A model generated the notes under the pieces. That model had not been told where the DNA came from, did not search any database, and worked only from the letters and a program-made list of their open reading frames with translations. The translations under genes and the position numbers were made by a program. From Mucilaginibacter paludis DSM 18603 (lineage in GTDB: Bacteria; Bacteroidota; Bacteroidia; Sphingobacteriales; Sphingobacteriaceae), in NCBI RefSeq assembly GCF_000166195.2, contig NZ_CM001403.1, positions 1,612,001-1,676,000 on the forward strand: a stretch of 64,000 nt of DNA. The letters run 5' to 3'. Shown piece after piece: positions 53,476 to 62,024 of the stretch (positions within the stretch are counted from its first letter, which is position 1; the number at the start of each line of letters is the position of its first letter).

Positions 53476-55861
53476 ATGCCTACCGGCAAAAACCTTGGTA
53501 TGTATCTTATTAAACATATTATCGTTCTCAACCCTTGCTCAAAAAAAAGGCGATGCCGTTAATACGTTCAAATTAAAAATAACCAATTCTAAAAATCAAT
53601 TTAATACAGGCTATCTGAATTTTACAATTAATAGCCCTACTGATACTTCTTTTAAACAAAATGTAATGACCGATAATAAAGGTTACCTACATTTCAAAAT
53701 TCCTGTTAAATTTTACCTTATCAGGCTATCAGGTCAATCCCTTTTTTTCTCGTTGGATACTGCTATCAATCTTCGCAATTTTCCGATAATCAACAATTCA
53801 GAAACAGATCTCGGCGTGCTTGACGTAAACTCAAACCATTTGAATACTTTAAAGGAAGTTAGCGTAACGGGCAACGTTAATTATTCTACCCCTGAAAAAA
53901 AATCATATAAAGCATCTTCATTCACAGTAGGCGACTTGCCAATCGGCAAAAATTTATTAACGAAAATCCCAGGTATTCGCTTCTCGAAAGATGGTTATTT
54001 AGTGGACGGGAACCTACATGCGGTTTTTTATTTGAACGGCACACAAGTCACTCAACAGACCATCGAAAATTTCCCCTTGGCAGATATAGAGCGAGTTGAA
54101 ATCATAAATAACAGCACGCTGTCATCCGATATAAAGGCTGATCAAATTATTGTAAATATAGTTACTAAAAAAACACCACAAATTTCATTTAATGGCATTG
54201 CTATTGCAAATGTTGCGGTCAACCGAAAAAACAACATTGGTACGATTACAGGAAATATCGCCAAGGACAACACATTTGTTAATTTAATGGTTAACAGATA
54301 TTCTACTGACATTAAAATTTCTAATTATTCAAACTATGTCATTTCAAGTTCAGGGGATGGCATCTATAAAAGGGATCAAAATGGTGTGAATAACACTTCT
54401 CCCATTTTTACGAATTTAAGCCTGAACTCCCAATTGAGTAAAAAACTAAAAATCAATTATTCATTCTCCTATAACAATATTGATTTAAATCAAAGTTCAA
54501 GTTCATTAATCGATCAATTTTTAAGCGCATCTGCTAAATCTACAGAAAACCTTCTAATTGCATTTAATCCAAGACTTATTAACAATTACTTAGGATTAAC
54601 CTATAAGGTTAATGTTAATAGTTCTTATTTCGTAAGAGGATGGTACACGAACTCAGAGACAAATACCACTTTAAACCTGGCGATAAAAGATAGTGCAGGA
54701 ATCATCAGCCACATTAAAGATCAAAATAATGATTATAGTATATTAGCTGGGCATGATTTTATGGTAAATAAAATAGCAATGGAATTTGGCGCGCTATATC
54801 AATTCCACTCTGATAAAAACTTCTTTTTTAATATTGAGGATCTCCAACCATCCTCAACTGGGGCAAATCAAGACCTAACATATTCCCAAAATATTACCTC
54901 GTTATACTATAAAATTCGTTTTCCGATTAAAAAATTATCTGTCACAATTAATAACCGGCTGGATTTAAGTCAAATCGCTCTTTATCCTTATGGAATACAC
55001 GATTCAAGAATTGATTATTTCCCAAACATCATATTTTATCTGCCGACCGCTAAGGCTGGTGCATTTTCTGCAGCATACAATAGGCAAATCTTGTTGCCGT
55101 CTGGCGACGATTTAAATCCCAGCACAAGGACACAGACGGAGCTTAATAGCAATATGGGATCAAGCAATATCAATCCTCAGATTAATGAATATTATCGTTT
55201 GAACCAGACGATTCAAATAAAGAAATTTTCCTTAAGTAATACCTTGTCTTACGAAGCTGATCACGGGCTGATAGATTATGGGCCTTACAACATTGTTAAT
55301 GATGCATTATTAAAAATTAAAGAGAATTTGGATAAGCAAACAAAGATTTTTTTGAACAGTTCGGTTAATTGGGAATTTAATACTAAGCTGAGTTTCAATG
55401 GCAGTATTGAATATGGTTTATACAATCTGCATACAACATTGCAGACAAATGAACCCTGGAAGTTAAACGGTAATTATTATACGCTCACATTGCAGGCGGA
55501 TGTAACACCCGTGAGTGGCTTAAGGTGGCATTCGGCGTTAAGTTACACAGATCACGATTTTACCCCGTTTAGTAAAATATACTATGACGGCCCACAATTG
55601 TACACGTCTATCAATAAATCTTTATTTAACAAAAAAATGTCCGTTGGATTTTCCATTAGCGATTTACTGAATAAGGGGAATAATACTCATACAAATTATA
55701 CCTCTCCGTTGGTAAACGGTACGCTGGCAAGTCAGCAACAATTTAGAACGTTCGGCTTTTCACTCAGTTATTTCTTTGGAAATTCAAGATCAATTCCTCC
55801 ACAATTCCCGGATAATAAGGGGATAAAAGTCAGAGATGCAAAGAAGGCAGCAATTAATTAA
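53447..55861 (+). CDS. TonB-dependent outer membrane receptor
   Basis: 804 residues from ATG at 53447, inside the end of the MauE gene. A signal peptide follows a basic start (LVCILLNILSFSTLAQ). A small N-terminal beta domain (about 40-125) precedes a plug-like region (SFTVGDLPIGKNLLTKIPGI, then HAVFYLNGTQV and IERVEIINN) and a 22-strand-type barrel to the C-terminus. It lacks the SusC signature and has no SusD partner here. It could import or export-assist the two-cysteine peptide, or be its target receptor. Confidence 0.88.
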   Translation: MLGIKLRHPKCLPAKTLVCILLNILSFSTLAQKKGDAVNTFKLKITNSKNQFNTGYLNFTINSPTDTSFKQNVMTDNKGYLHFKIPVKFYLIRLSGQSLFFSLDTAINLRNFPIINNSETDLGVLDVNSNHLNTLKEVSVTGNVNYSTPEKKSYKASSFTVGDLPIGKNLLTKIPGIRFSKDGYLVDGNLHAVFYLNGTQVTQQTIENFPLADIERVEIINNSTLSSDIKADQIIVNIVTKKTPQISFNGIAIANVAVNRKNNIGTITGNIAKDNTFVNLMVNRYSTDIKISNYSNYVISSSGDGIYKRDQNGVNNTSPIFTNLSLNSQLSKKLKINYSFSYNNIDLNQSSSSLIDQFLSASAKSTENLLIAFNPRLINNYLGLTYKVNVNSSYFVRGWYTNSETNTTLNLAIKDSAGIISHIKDQNNDYSILAGHDFMVNKIAMEFGALYQFHSDKNFFFNIEDLQPSSTGANQDLTYSQNITSLYYKIRFPIKKLSVTINNRLDLSQIALYPYGIHDSRIDYFPNIIFYLPTAKAGAFSAAYNRQILLPSGDDLNPSTRTQTELNSNMGSSNINPQINEYYRLNQTIQIKKFSLSNTLSYEADHGLIDYGPYNIVNDALLKIKENLDKQTKIFLNSSVNWEFNTKLSFNGSIEYGLYNLHTTLQTNEPWKLNGNYYTLTLQADVTPVSGLRWHSALSYTDHDFTPFSKIYYDGPQLYTSINKSLFNKKMSVGFSISDLLNKGNNTHTNYTSPLVNGTLASQQQFRTFGFSLSYFFGNSRSIPPQFPDNKGIKVRDAKKAAIN

Positions 55862-55967
55862 CAGATAATTTCGTTTAATAAATATATAAACAAGACACTT
55901 TAGCTGGGGACAGATTTTCAGTATTTCCACATAAGAATTTTTGTCGTTGCAATAATTAAGTAATTGG

Positions 55968-57347
55968 ATGAAAAAAATAATACTCATATTATCAGTGACC
56001 TGCATCTGTTGTTTAAATGCGCGCCTGGTTCAGGGGCAAGTAAACGATGATAAGTTGGCAAGAAGCATTCTTCAGCAAAATTTTTTAAAGGACAATTATA
56101 TTTTTCCCCAGATTCGGTTACGTCCTTTAAATGCATCTAATCAGACAATGGATAGTCTCTTTTCTGTTTTTAATCAAGAGTGGGGAAAATATATTTTAAA
56201 GCAGTCCACGCCGAAACCGGATTTGAATAACAAAGCATTACTAAACTTAGATTCCTATTCGTACATGTGGAGCTTTTTATCGATCACTCAAAAATTACAG
56301 CTTGACAGAAACGTCGAATATCATTTATATTCCAAATACATGTTTCCTTCGTTATTGGTTGACTACAACAATTTCAAAGAAAACCGTTCTGATAGTTATT
56401 TAAAATTAATATGGCTCGGGTCATTAAAGAACACACTCACTTTTGGAACTCAAGCTCATTTATCACAACCTGATTTTAGTAGTCTATATTCTTTTTACAC
56501 TGGTCTGAAAAATTTGCTTGAGTCGTATTCATCACCTACCGCGAAAGGGAAAGTTTTTGTATCTGATCTGCTTAAAATCATCAATGACTATAAATTTGAA
56601 ATGGAGTGCAAAAACTTATACTATCAAGGACACCCCGAGGAAGCAATGAATTACCTCTTAAAGGAGAGCCAGACAAACCAGGTTGATGAAAGAGGAATTG
56701 TTGACTGCTCAAAAATCTTATTGGATCATTATTATAAGACGGGTCAAAAAGATAACGGTCTTGCTATATTAAATAATATGGCAAAAACAGTCGGCAAAGA
56801 TGCCTTTCCTTTAGATAGCTTAAAGTCATGGTACTTAAAAATCGACCCCGCTCTTGCCGAGGAAAATTACAGAAAGGCAACTGGGCTTTCCGAAAAAATC
56901 CAATTAGTGCGAGATAATAGTAGCGCTTATGAAAGTTTTAAATATTTGAATCTTAATCAAGGAGATATCGACAATGATAAAATACATAATGCTAAATACC
57001 TGTTGATAGATTTTTGGTCTTTAGACTGCGGCCCGTGTATCGCAGAAATTAAAGAACTAAATGCACTTTACGAAAAAATCAAAAATCGGAAGGATGTATA
57101 TTTCATTTCTGTTAATTGTGACAAAGAAGAGCTAAAGAAGGATACGACTTACATCAAAGCTATGATAAGTAAATATAATATCAGTTATCCAGTTTTGTAT
57201 AACACTCAGGCGATTAAGCTGAAAAAGTTACTGCATGTTCAATTTTATCCGTCTAAATTTATTTTTGAGTCGACAGGACACCTATTGAATAAATCAAATC
57301 ACAGCGATATCACGCTTTCAACCTTTGAAACCTTTGTCAAGAATTAA
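55968..57347 (+). CDS. TlpA-type thioredoxin with long N-terminal domain
   Basis: 459 residues, signal peptide ending LVQGQ. A helical N-terminal domain of about 320 residues is followed by a thioredoxin fold with LLIDFWSLDCGPCIAEIKEL (CGPC active site), strand VYFISVNCDKE and the QFYPSKFIFE cis-proline region. The architecture is the same as in the protein at 28473, though the sequences are diverged. It ends the locus peptide, anchored protein, MauE, TonB receptor, thioredoxin. Likely a disulfide reductase or isomerase in the periplasm. Confidence 0.88.
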   Translation: MKKIILILSVTCICCLNARLVQGQVNDDKLARSILQQNFLKDNYIFPQIRLRPLNASNQTMDSLFSVFNQEWGKYILKQSTPKPDLNNKALLNLDSYSYMWSFLSITQKLQLDRNVEYHLYSKYMFPSLLVDYNNFKENRSDSYLKLIWLGSLKNTLTFGTQAHLSQPDFSSLYSFYTGLKNLLESYSSPTAKGKVFVSDLLKIINDYKFEMECKNLYYQGHPEEAMNYLLKESQTNQVDERGIVDCSKILLDHYYKTGQKDNGLAILNNMAKTVGKDAFPLDSLKSWYLKIDPALAEENYRKATGLSEKIQLVRDNSSAYESFKYLNLNQGDIDNDKIHNAKYLLIDFWSLDCGPCIAEIKELNALYEKIKNRKDVYFISVNCDKEELKKDTTYIKAMISKYNISYPVLYNTQAIKLKKLLHVQFYPSKFIFESTGHLLNKSNHSDITLSTFETFVKN

Positions 57348-57540
57348 ATATGTCCGAACCTGATCCTATATTTTATTATCTAAAGTGGAACGGTTATGGA
57401 ACGACCGGCATTAAAACACTTCAACCAATAGAACATGACGGTAGCCGGGAATAAGGACTTTTCATAACAGTATTGGATTGCAGAAACGGCTGATTTTTCG
57501 TATATTTATACTTAAGCAAGATTATTTTTAAGGCAAAGTC

Positions 57541-57810
57541 ATGACAACATTTGAAACAGCACTCACACAACAGAATCAGCGGGTTTTGGAAGCGGCCAGG
57601 GCCTTAAGACAGAAGAATTTGGCTGGCGGCGTGCCTTTCCTGATACTGTCTGAAGACTTGCCGGAAGGCCTGGCTTACCGCGAGTTTCCGGACGGTCATA
57701 TCGAGATACAGGAGATAACCGAAAATGGTGCCGAATTGCGGTCAAAGCTGGTGCGGGAACTAACCCGGCAGGAAGCTGTAGACATCCGGTTAAAGCATGG
57801 ATTATTCTAA
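57541..57810 (+). CDS. Small protein paired with the zeta-type toxin (probable antitoxin)
   Basis: 89 residues. Helical N-terminus (TALTQQNQRVLEAARALRQK), then strands (YREFPDGHIEIQEI) and a helical end with LVRELTRQEAVDIRLKHGLF. Its stop overlaps the start of the zeta-type kinase gene by 14 bases, the usual order for antitoxin then toxin. The sequence does not match classical epsilon antitoxins that I know; the antitoxin role rests on the context. Confidence 0.65.
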   Translation: MTTFETALTQQNQRVLEAARALRQKNLAGGVPFLILSEDLPEGLAYREFPDGHIEIQEITENGAELRSKLVRELTRQEAVDIRLKHGLF

Positions 57811-58432
57811 ACCAACCTTATTGGTCATCTCAGGCCCGAATGGTGCCGGTAAGTCAACATTTATTACTTCGTTACTGCCCGAAGAATTTGACGGCATCTA
57901 CTCATTTGACCGAGACAAGACAAGGATGCATTTTGAACTGGAATTAAGCGGGAAGGGGCTGGCGGCAGATGAACTGACGGCCAGCGCGACCCGTTTAATG
58001 GAAGCCAGTCTTGAAGAGTCAATGGATAGAGCTATTGCATTAAGAAATCATTTTGTATTGGAAACACCCTTATCTCATCCGGATTACTGGCGCTACATTG
58101 ATCGCTTTGAACGGAATGGGTACCAGCTTCAGCTAAATTATCTTTGTTTGGATAATATTCGTGCCTGTAAATTCCGTGTTGAACAACGTGTATGTGAAGG
58201 TGGACATCATGTAGATGCACGGACAATCAAAGGCGTATATGAAATGAATCTCCAGCATATTAATGAATACAGGGACACCTTCAAAGTTATCGATTTATAT
58301 GACGGTATGATCGTCCCAGTTTTGCTTGCTAAAATTGAAGACGGCCAGGTATTGATGGCAAAACAACAAGCTTTAAAAAAGCAATGGATTAAAAACGGCC
58401 TGCCAGCGATTGCAACTTCTGCCATCCTATAG
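57797..58432 (+). CDS. Zeta-toxin-like P-loop kinase
   Basis: 211 residues. Walker A GPNGAGKST at 13-21 and zeta-type features: DRDKTRMHFELE after the first strand and FVLETPLSHPDYWRYIDRF with the catalytic ETxLS-like block. Zeta toxins phosphorylate UDP-N-acetylglucosamine and so block peptidoglycan synthesis; closely related proteins have other substrates. The gene overlaps the upstream small gene by 14 bases. The last few residues run into the receptor relic, so the C-terminus may have been altered by the junction at about 58430. Confidence 0.82.
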   Translation: MDYSKPTLLVISGPNGAGKSTFITSLLPEEFDGIYSFDRDKTRMHFELELSGKGLAADELTASATRLMEASLEESMDRAIALRNHFVLETPLSHPDYWRYIDRFERNGYQLQLNYLCLDNIRACKFRVEQRVCEGGHHVDARTIKGVYEMNLQHINEYRDTFKVIDLYDGMIVPVLLAKIEDGQVLMAKQQALKKQWIKNGLPAIATSAIL

Positions 58433-58433
58433 C

Positions 58434-58862
58434 AATGGGATCGATATCTACGGCACTTTTAATAAAAAGGTGGCGCAGGTGCTGACGATCAATTATCAGC
58501 CTGCCTTCTCATGGAACCGTGTTCAGTTTAAGGATGATGATGTGAATTCCGCGTATCAGACCTTTCGGCTCGACAGCCGTCTTAACCTGGATTTTAATCT
58601 TTCCAAATCCATGCTGGTGGAGATTGCCGCGCGGCAAAGCTTTACCCAGCAATCGGATTTCGGGTCAAGGAAATACCTGTTTTGCGATTTGAATGTGAAA
58701 AAAAACCTTAAAAAGAATCGCCTCGATCTCAGTCTGGATATAACTAATATCTTTAACGTAAAGGACTATACGTTCTATTATTCGCAAACCAATCAACTGC
58801 TGGTCAACCATTACGAGATCAGGGGACGAATGGCGATTTTGAGAGTGGAGAGCTATTTTTAA
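58434..58862 (+). pseudogene. C-terminal fragment of a TonB-dependent receptor
   Basis: About 143 codons that read as the last strands of a barrel (GIDIYGTFNKKVAQVLTINY, FRLDSRLNLDFNLSKSMLVE, LDLSLDITNIFNVKDYTF) and end in an aromatic-terminated strand (RVESYF). There is no plug, signal or start of its own. It has been cut off by whatever event placed the zeta module next to it. Confidence 0.75.
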
Positions 58863-58960
58863 AGGTTGCGGGTAGGCTGGTATACTAAAACTAATGATCA
58901 TTGGTAAAACAAACAAGTTCCTTGCGTACCAAAAGCGGTTCATTACAACACCGCATATAG

Positions 58961-59092
58961 GAAGGCGGACACAATATAAACTATAGGACGATAAAAGGCC
59001 TTTAGCAAATGAACCTGCGCCACATCAATGATTATAACGACACTTTCGGCATCGTCGAACTTTATGATGGAATGGTTACAAAAATCCTATAG
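58961..59092 (+). pseudogene. Relic of a second zeta-toxin gene
   Basis: Reads EGGHNINYRTIKGL-stop-QMNLRHINDYNDTFGIVELYDGM..., matching EGGHHVDARTIKGVYEMNLQHINEYRDTFKVIDLYDGM near the end of the intact zeta-type protein at 57797. A TAG at 59003-59005 replaces the tyrosine codon. Only the C-terminal 40 or so codons remain. Confidence 0.75.
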
Positions 59093-59332
59093 GAAAACTG
59101 TTCACTTTCTTTGACCACCGTGGAAAGATTATCGGCGTACTTAAAGACTTTCATTTTCAATCGTTGCACGCCACCCCCCCCCCCGATACAGCCTTAATAC
59201 TTGCCTTTACAGGTTAGCATATTACGTGGGATGGCGGCACTTATGACCTTAACCATTGCATTAGTCACCGTCAGTTACCAGGCGCTTAAAGCAGCCTTAA
59301 TCAATCCTGTCAAAAGTTTGAAAAGTGAATGA
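59093..59332 (+). pseudogene. Relic of an FtsX/MacB-type ABC permease, with a C tract
   Basis: FFDHRGKIIGVLKDFHFQSL (from about 59108) is the typical periplasmic-core block of Bacteroidetes MacB-like permeases, and QALKAALINPVKSLKSE with a stop at 59330-59332 is their C-terminus. The part in between, including all but the end of the last membrane helix, is missing or out of frame. A run of C residues at about 59170-59182 marks the break. Confidence 0.72.
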
Positions 59333-59455
59333 ACCGCTCTGTTAATTAAACGGCGTTTACTTGTGTAACAGGTATTTAAATATGGTCGCCTTCAAGATAG
59401 GGCGTGGTAGACAGTCTATAAACAAAGTCCGGGCAGCCAAAGGGGCGGTAAGCTT

Positions 59456-60307
59456 CTAACTTTTCTCACCTCTATTAGGAGCTTTTTTCGTAAGATGAAT
59501 TGCATCCGGATGTTGTAACAGCGACATATACTGCCGTTCTTCTGCTTGAATAGTACCCGTACTATTTGAATTAATTTCCACTGGTGTTATGGTCAAAAGT
59601 TCATCGCTTATTGTAACCCCATGCTGAAAGATTGCCTGGCCAACCCAATGGGCTTTTCCATATTTTGTGGCGACCATAATTGTTTTTCCATCCTTTTTCA
59701 CCGCAGTGGAATCGTGTTTACCTTCATACGGGCCATCTCCGTACCCTTCCCGTTTCAGGATGATGATCCCATTTTTTCTATCGAGGGTAACAACGGTAAC
59801 TTTCTGTTGGCCCGCTGGCCCCAATTCCCAGGGTTTATCAAGTCTTACAGTCCAGGTTTGACCAGCAACAAGCTTTCCTTTAGGCCTACCCCAAAACGTT
59901 GGATTATAAAATGGCGAACTGGCACTGGTCATCAGGTTACAATTCCCATTAAAGCATTGTATTTTGGCTGTATCACGGTATTCGCCTATCGCATCTTCAA
60001 TAGGTGGTTTGCCATCCATTCTTGCAGAGAAATGCCATTTGATAACCGATGGATAAGCACTGTCCATGAATGTGAATGTGCCGGTAGCAGGCACTTGCGT
60101 CACCCGGTCTGCAAAACCATCACCGTGAAGGGCAATTACTCTATATGTTATGTCACTCAGCGTAGAGCCAGCAATAATGTTAGGGGTAAAGAAAAGATCG
60201 GCGTCATTTATATTTGATTTGTTATGCTGACCGTAACCATACTTAATAAAAATTAAGGTAAAGATCATGCAAAATGTCATTTTGCTTTTGAAGGTTTTTA
60301 ATTTCAT
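59456..60307 (-). CDS. Secreted protein of unknown function
   Basis: 283 residues from ATG at 60307 (a start at 60322 adds five residues before the signal). Signal peptide MTFCMIFTLIFIKYGYGQ region. The mature part is beta-rich with two cysteines (IQCFNGNCNL) and several Gly/Trp strands (GKLVAGQTWTVRLDKPWELG). No known motif. It converges on the relic region. Confidence 0.6.
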   Translation of the reverse strand: MKLKTFKSKMTFCMIFTLIFIKYGYGQHNKSNINDADLFFTPNIIAGSTLSDITYRVIALHGDGFADRVTQVPATGTFTFMDSAYPSVIKWHFSARMDGKPPIEDAIGEYRDTAKIQCFNGNCNLMTSASSPFYNPTFWGRPKGKLVAGQTWTVRLDKPWELGPAGQQKVTVVTLDRKNGIIILKREGYGDGPYEGKHDSTAVKKDGKTIMVATKYGKAHWVGQAIFQHGVTISDELLTITPVEINSNSTGTIQAEERQYMSLLQHPDAIHLTKKAPNRGEKS

Positions 60308-60935
60308 GGCATTTATTGTCAAGCTTAAAAATACCTATATTGAACTAAATGGAGAAATTTAATGCCATATTGGTTTCTTTATTAGTATCTGAACCCCAAC
60401 TATTTATTGACCAACAAGGATTGAACAATGTACTTAAAAGAAAATAGGGTTTACGGGAACCTTGACACTTTACTAATAGATGCGACAAATATTTAAGACT
60501 GGGTCTTTTGAGGTTGACAGCACGATGTGACTTTAAGGGCAGCCAAGTCGTAAATAATCGTTAAAAAGAGTGGCGGGTGAAAAGAAAGAAAAAACCCACC
60601 AAAATGACAAGGGGGGGGTAATCAATATTACATCCCATAAAATATCTTTTGTCAGGCCATTCCATTACACAATCCCGATTCAGCTCCGTCCGTAAATTTG
60701 ATTTATACCCGTTTTTTTCGTATCTTTGACCTAAGAAAACGATTTACAGTTACAGGGCGCTTTGGGTTAGATAAGCTTGGGCAATTGATAACTGATGATA
60801 TAGATCGGAGAGTATTAGCACGCTGCCGTTCTTTATTTTACGGGTGTTTTCAAAATCATGGCAAAATCGTGGCAATGTATTTAGTAAACAACGTAAATAA
60901 TTGATTTATAGCGAACTAATTAGATGAGTTCCAAA
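60308..60935. other. Gene-free stretch leading to the island end; integrase-arm-like repeats
   Basis: No convincing gene; a TTG-initiated frame at 60698-60904 is not credible. A run of eight G lies at about 60610-60617. Near the right end are two tandem 11-base repeats CAAAATC[A/G]TGG at 60851-60861 and 60862-60872, like arm-type binding sites of tyrosine recombinases. The whole stretch up to the tRNA gene is about 700 bases. Confidence 0.5.
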
Positions 60936-60949
60936 CCCTCCCTCTCCGC
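60936..60949 (+). other. Candidate attachment site: partial copy of the tRNA-Ser 3' end
   Basis: CCCTCCCTCTCCGC is identical to the last bases of the intact tRNA-Ser at 61091-61104. Upstream sequence does not continue as a tRNA, while a terminator follows downstream. This is what remains at the right junction after an element inserts into a tRNA 3' end. Confidence 0.6.
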
Positions 60950-60951
60950 TG

Positions 60952-60989
60952 AATAATAAAGCCCCTGCCATACGCAGGTTTTTATTATT
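60952..60989 (+). terminator. Terminator hairpin after the partial tRNA copy
   Basis: AATAATAAA (60952-60960) pairs with TTTATTATT (60981-60989), and inside it CCTGC (60964-60968) with GCAGG (60974-60978), followed by T-rich sequence. It probably once ended the transcript of the first tRNA-Ser copy. Confidence 0.7.
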
Positions 60990-61016
60990 ATAATACCGGG
61001 CTTTAGCCCACTATAC

Positions 61017-61103
61017 GGAGAGGTGTCAGAGTGATCGAATGTGCCTGATTCGAAATCAGGTGTACTGTTAAAGGTACCGGGGGTTTGAATCCCTCCCTCT
61101 CCG
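61017..61103 (+). tRNA. tRNA-Ser (anticodon CGA)
   Basis: 87 bases with the acceptor GGAGAGG (61017-61023) and CCTCTCC (61096-61102), discriminator G at 61103, an anticodon stem CCTGA/TCAGG around TTCGAAA (anticodon CGA), a long variable arm and the T-loop GTTTGAATC. The long variable arm is typical for serine. CCA is not encoded. A hairpin terminator follows at 61134. Confidence 0.95.
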
Positions 61104-61133
61104 CATCACGAGATTGAATTAAAATCTTTAGAG

Positions 61134-61160
61134 GGCTGCTCGACAACGAGCAGCCATTTT
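61134..61160 (+). terminator. Terminator of the tRNA-Ser gene
   Basis: Perfect 9-base stem GGCTGCTCG (61134-61142) and CGAGCAGCC (61147-61155), loop ACAA, then ATTTT. Confidence 0.85.
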
Positions 61161-61194
61161 CATGATAGTCTAATGAGTTAACAGACCGTTTTTT

Positions 61195-61380
61195 TTACGG
61201 ACTCTCACATATCCCATTGCGTCCATTTCTATATTTTTCAATGATGTTTTTTACTGTGATTTCAGCTATTAATTTAACTAAACTATCGCTATTCTCCTCA
61301 TTATTAGCCACCTTTTTTGCCTCGTCACTATCTTTTTTTTCTATATCATAAGGCATTCTTTTTAACTTTTTTCTATACAT
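61195..61380 (-). CDS. Small charged protein (tentative)
   Basis: 61 residues from ATG at 61380; an ATG at 61416 would add 12. Highly charged (MPYDIEKKDSDEAKKVANNE) with a helical C-terminus (LVKLIAEITVKNIIEKYRNG). No family. It lies between the tRNA terminator and the GNAT gene and has no coupled neighbour. Confidence 0.4.
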   Translation of the reverse strand: MYRKKLKRMPYDIEKKDSDEAKKVANNEENSDSLVKLIAEITVKNIIEKYRNGRNGICESP

Positions 61381-61522
61381 AGCACAGCTCTTTTTCAGAT
61401 ACAATATTCTTAACAAACCAATTAAGGCTTGGGCAAGTAGCCTAAAATATAATTAGCAATACACCTATTAAAAATCCGGCAATGAAATTGTAAATTCATT
61501 TTTTTGTTTAAATGTCAATGTC

Positions 61523-61981
61523 ATGGAGATCATTAATTCACAGGCTTCGGATATTACTGAAATTTTAGCCTTACAAAAACTGGCCTATCAATCCGAAGCG
61601 GAATTGTATAACGACTATACGATCCAGCCTTTAATGCAAGATGAATCGTCTTTATTGGAAGAGTTTAAAACAGCCATCATTTTAAAAGCAGTAACAGACC
61701 CGCAAATTATTGGAAGCGTCCGAGCAAATTTCGAAGTCAACACCTGTTATATTGGAAAGCTGATCGTGTCCCCTGAATGGCAGAATAAAGGAATCGGCAA
61801 ACAATTGATGAAAGTAATTGAAGAAAAATACGGCGATGCCGAACGCTATGAATTATTTACCTGGGATAAGAGTATTAAAAATATGGCTTTATACGCAACG
61901 CTTGGTTATGAAATCTTTGATATGAGAACTATTAATGATAGCCTGACGATGGTATTTTTGCAAAAGTCGAATCTGCGTTAA
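61523..61981 (+). CDS. GNAT-family acetyltransferase
   Basis: 152 residues. Motif A is clear: IGKLIVSPEWQNKGIGKQLM, with the acetyl-CoA-binding Q/R-x-x-G-x-G/A block written as QNKGIG, followed by the strand ERYELFTWDKS and the motif B helix NMALYATLGYEIFD. The substrate (amine, peptide or antibiotic) cannot be told from the sequence. It stands alone after the tRNA gene in what looks like core DNA. Confidence 0.93.
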   Translation: MEIINSQASDITEILALQKLAYQSEAELYNDYTIQPLMQDESSLLEEFKTAIILKAVTDPQIIGSVRANFEVNTCYIGKLIVSPEWQNKGIGKQLMKVIEEKYGDAERYELFTWDKSIKNMALYATLGYEIFDMRTINDSLTMVFLQKSNLR

Positions 61982-62024
61982 CGGTAATTTTTAGCGTTTT
62001 AATTATTACAAATCAAATAATGAT

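Larger units (their letters stand above)
58863..59455. other. Gap of 593 bases filled with relics
   Basis: Apart from the zeta-toxin and FtsX relics this stretch has no intact gene. The 120 bases after 59332 hold nothing I recognise. Confidence 0.5.

Noticed and set aside
60698..60904. 68-codon frame next to the arm-type repeats, considered as an excisionase
   Set aside because: TTG start, it reads through the recombinase-arm-like repeats and has no helix-turn-helix pattern.
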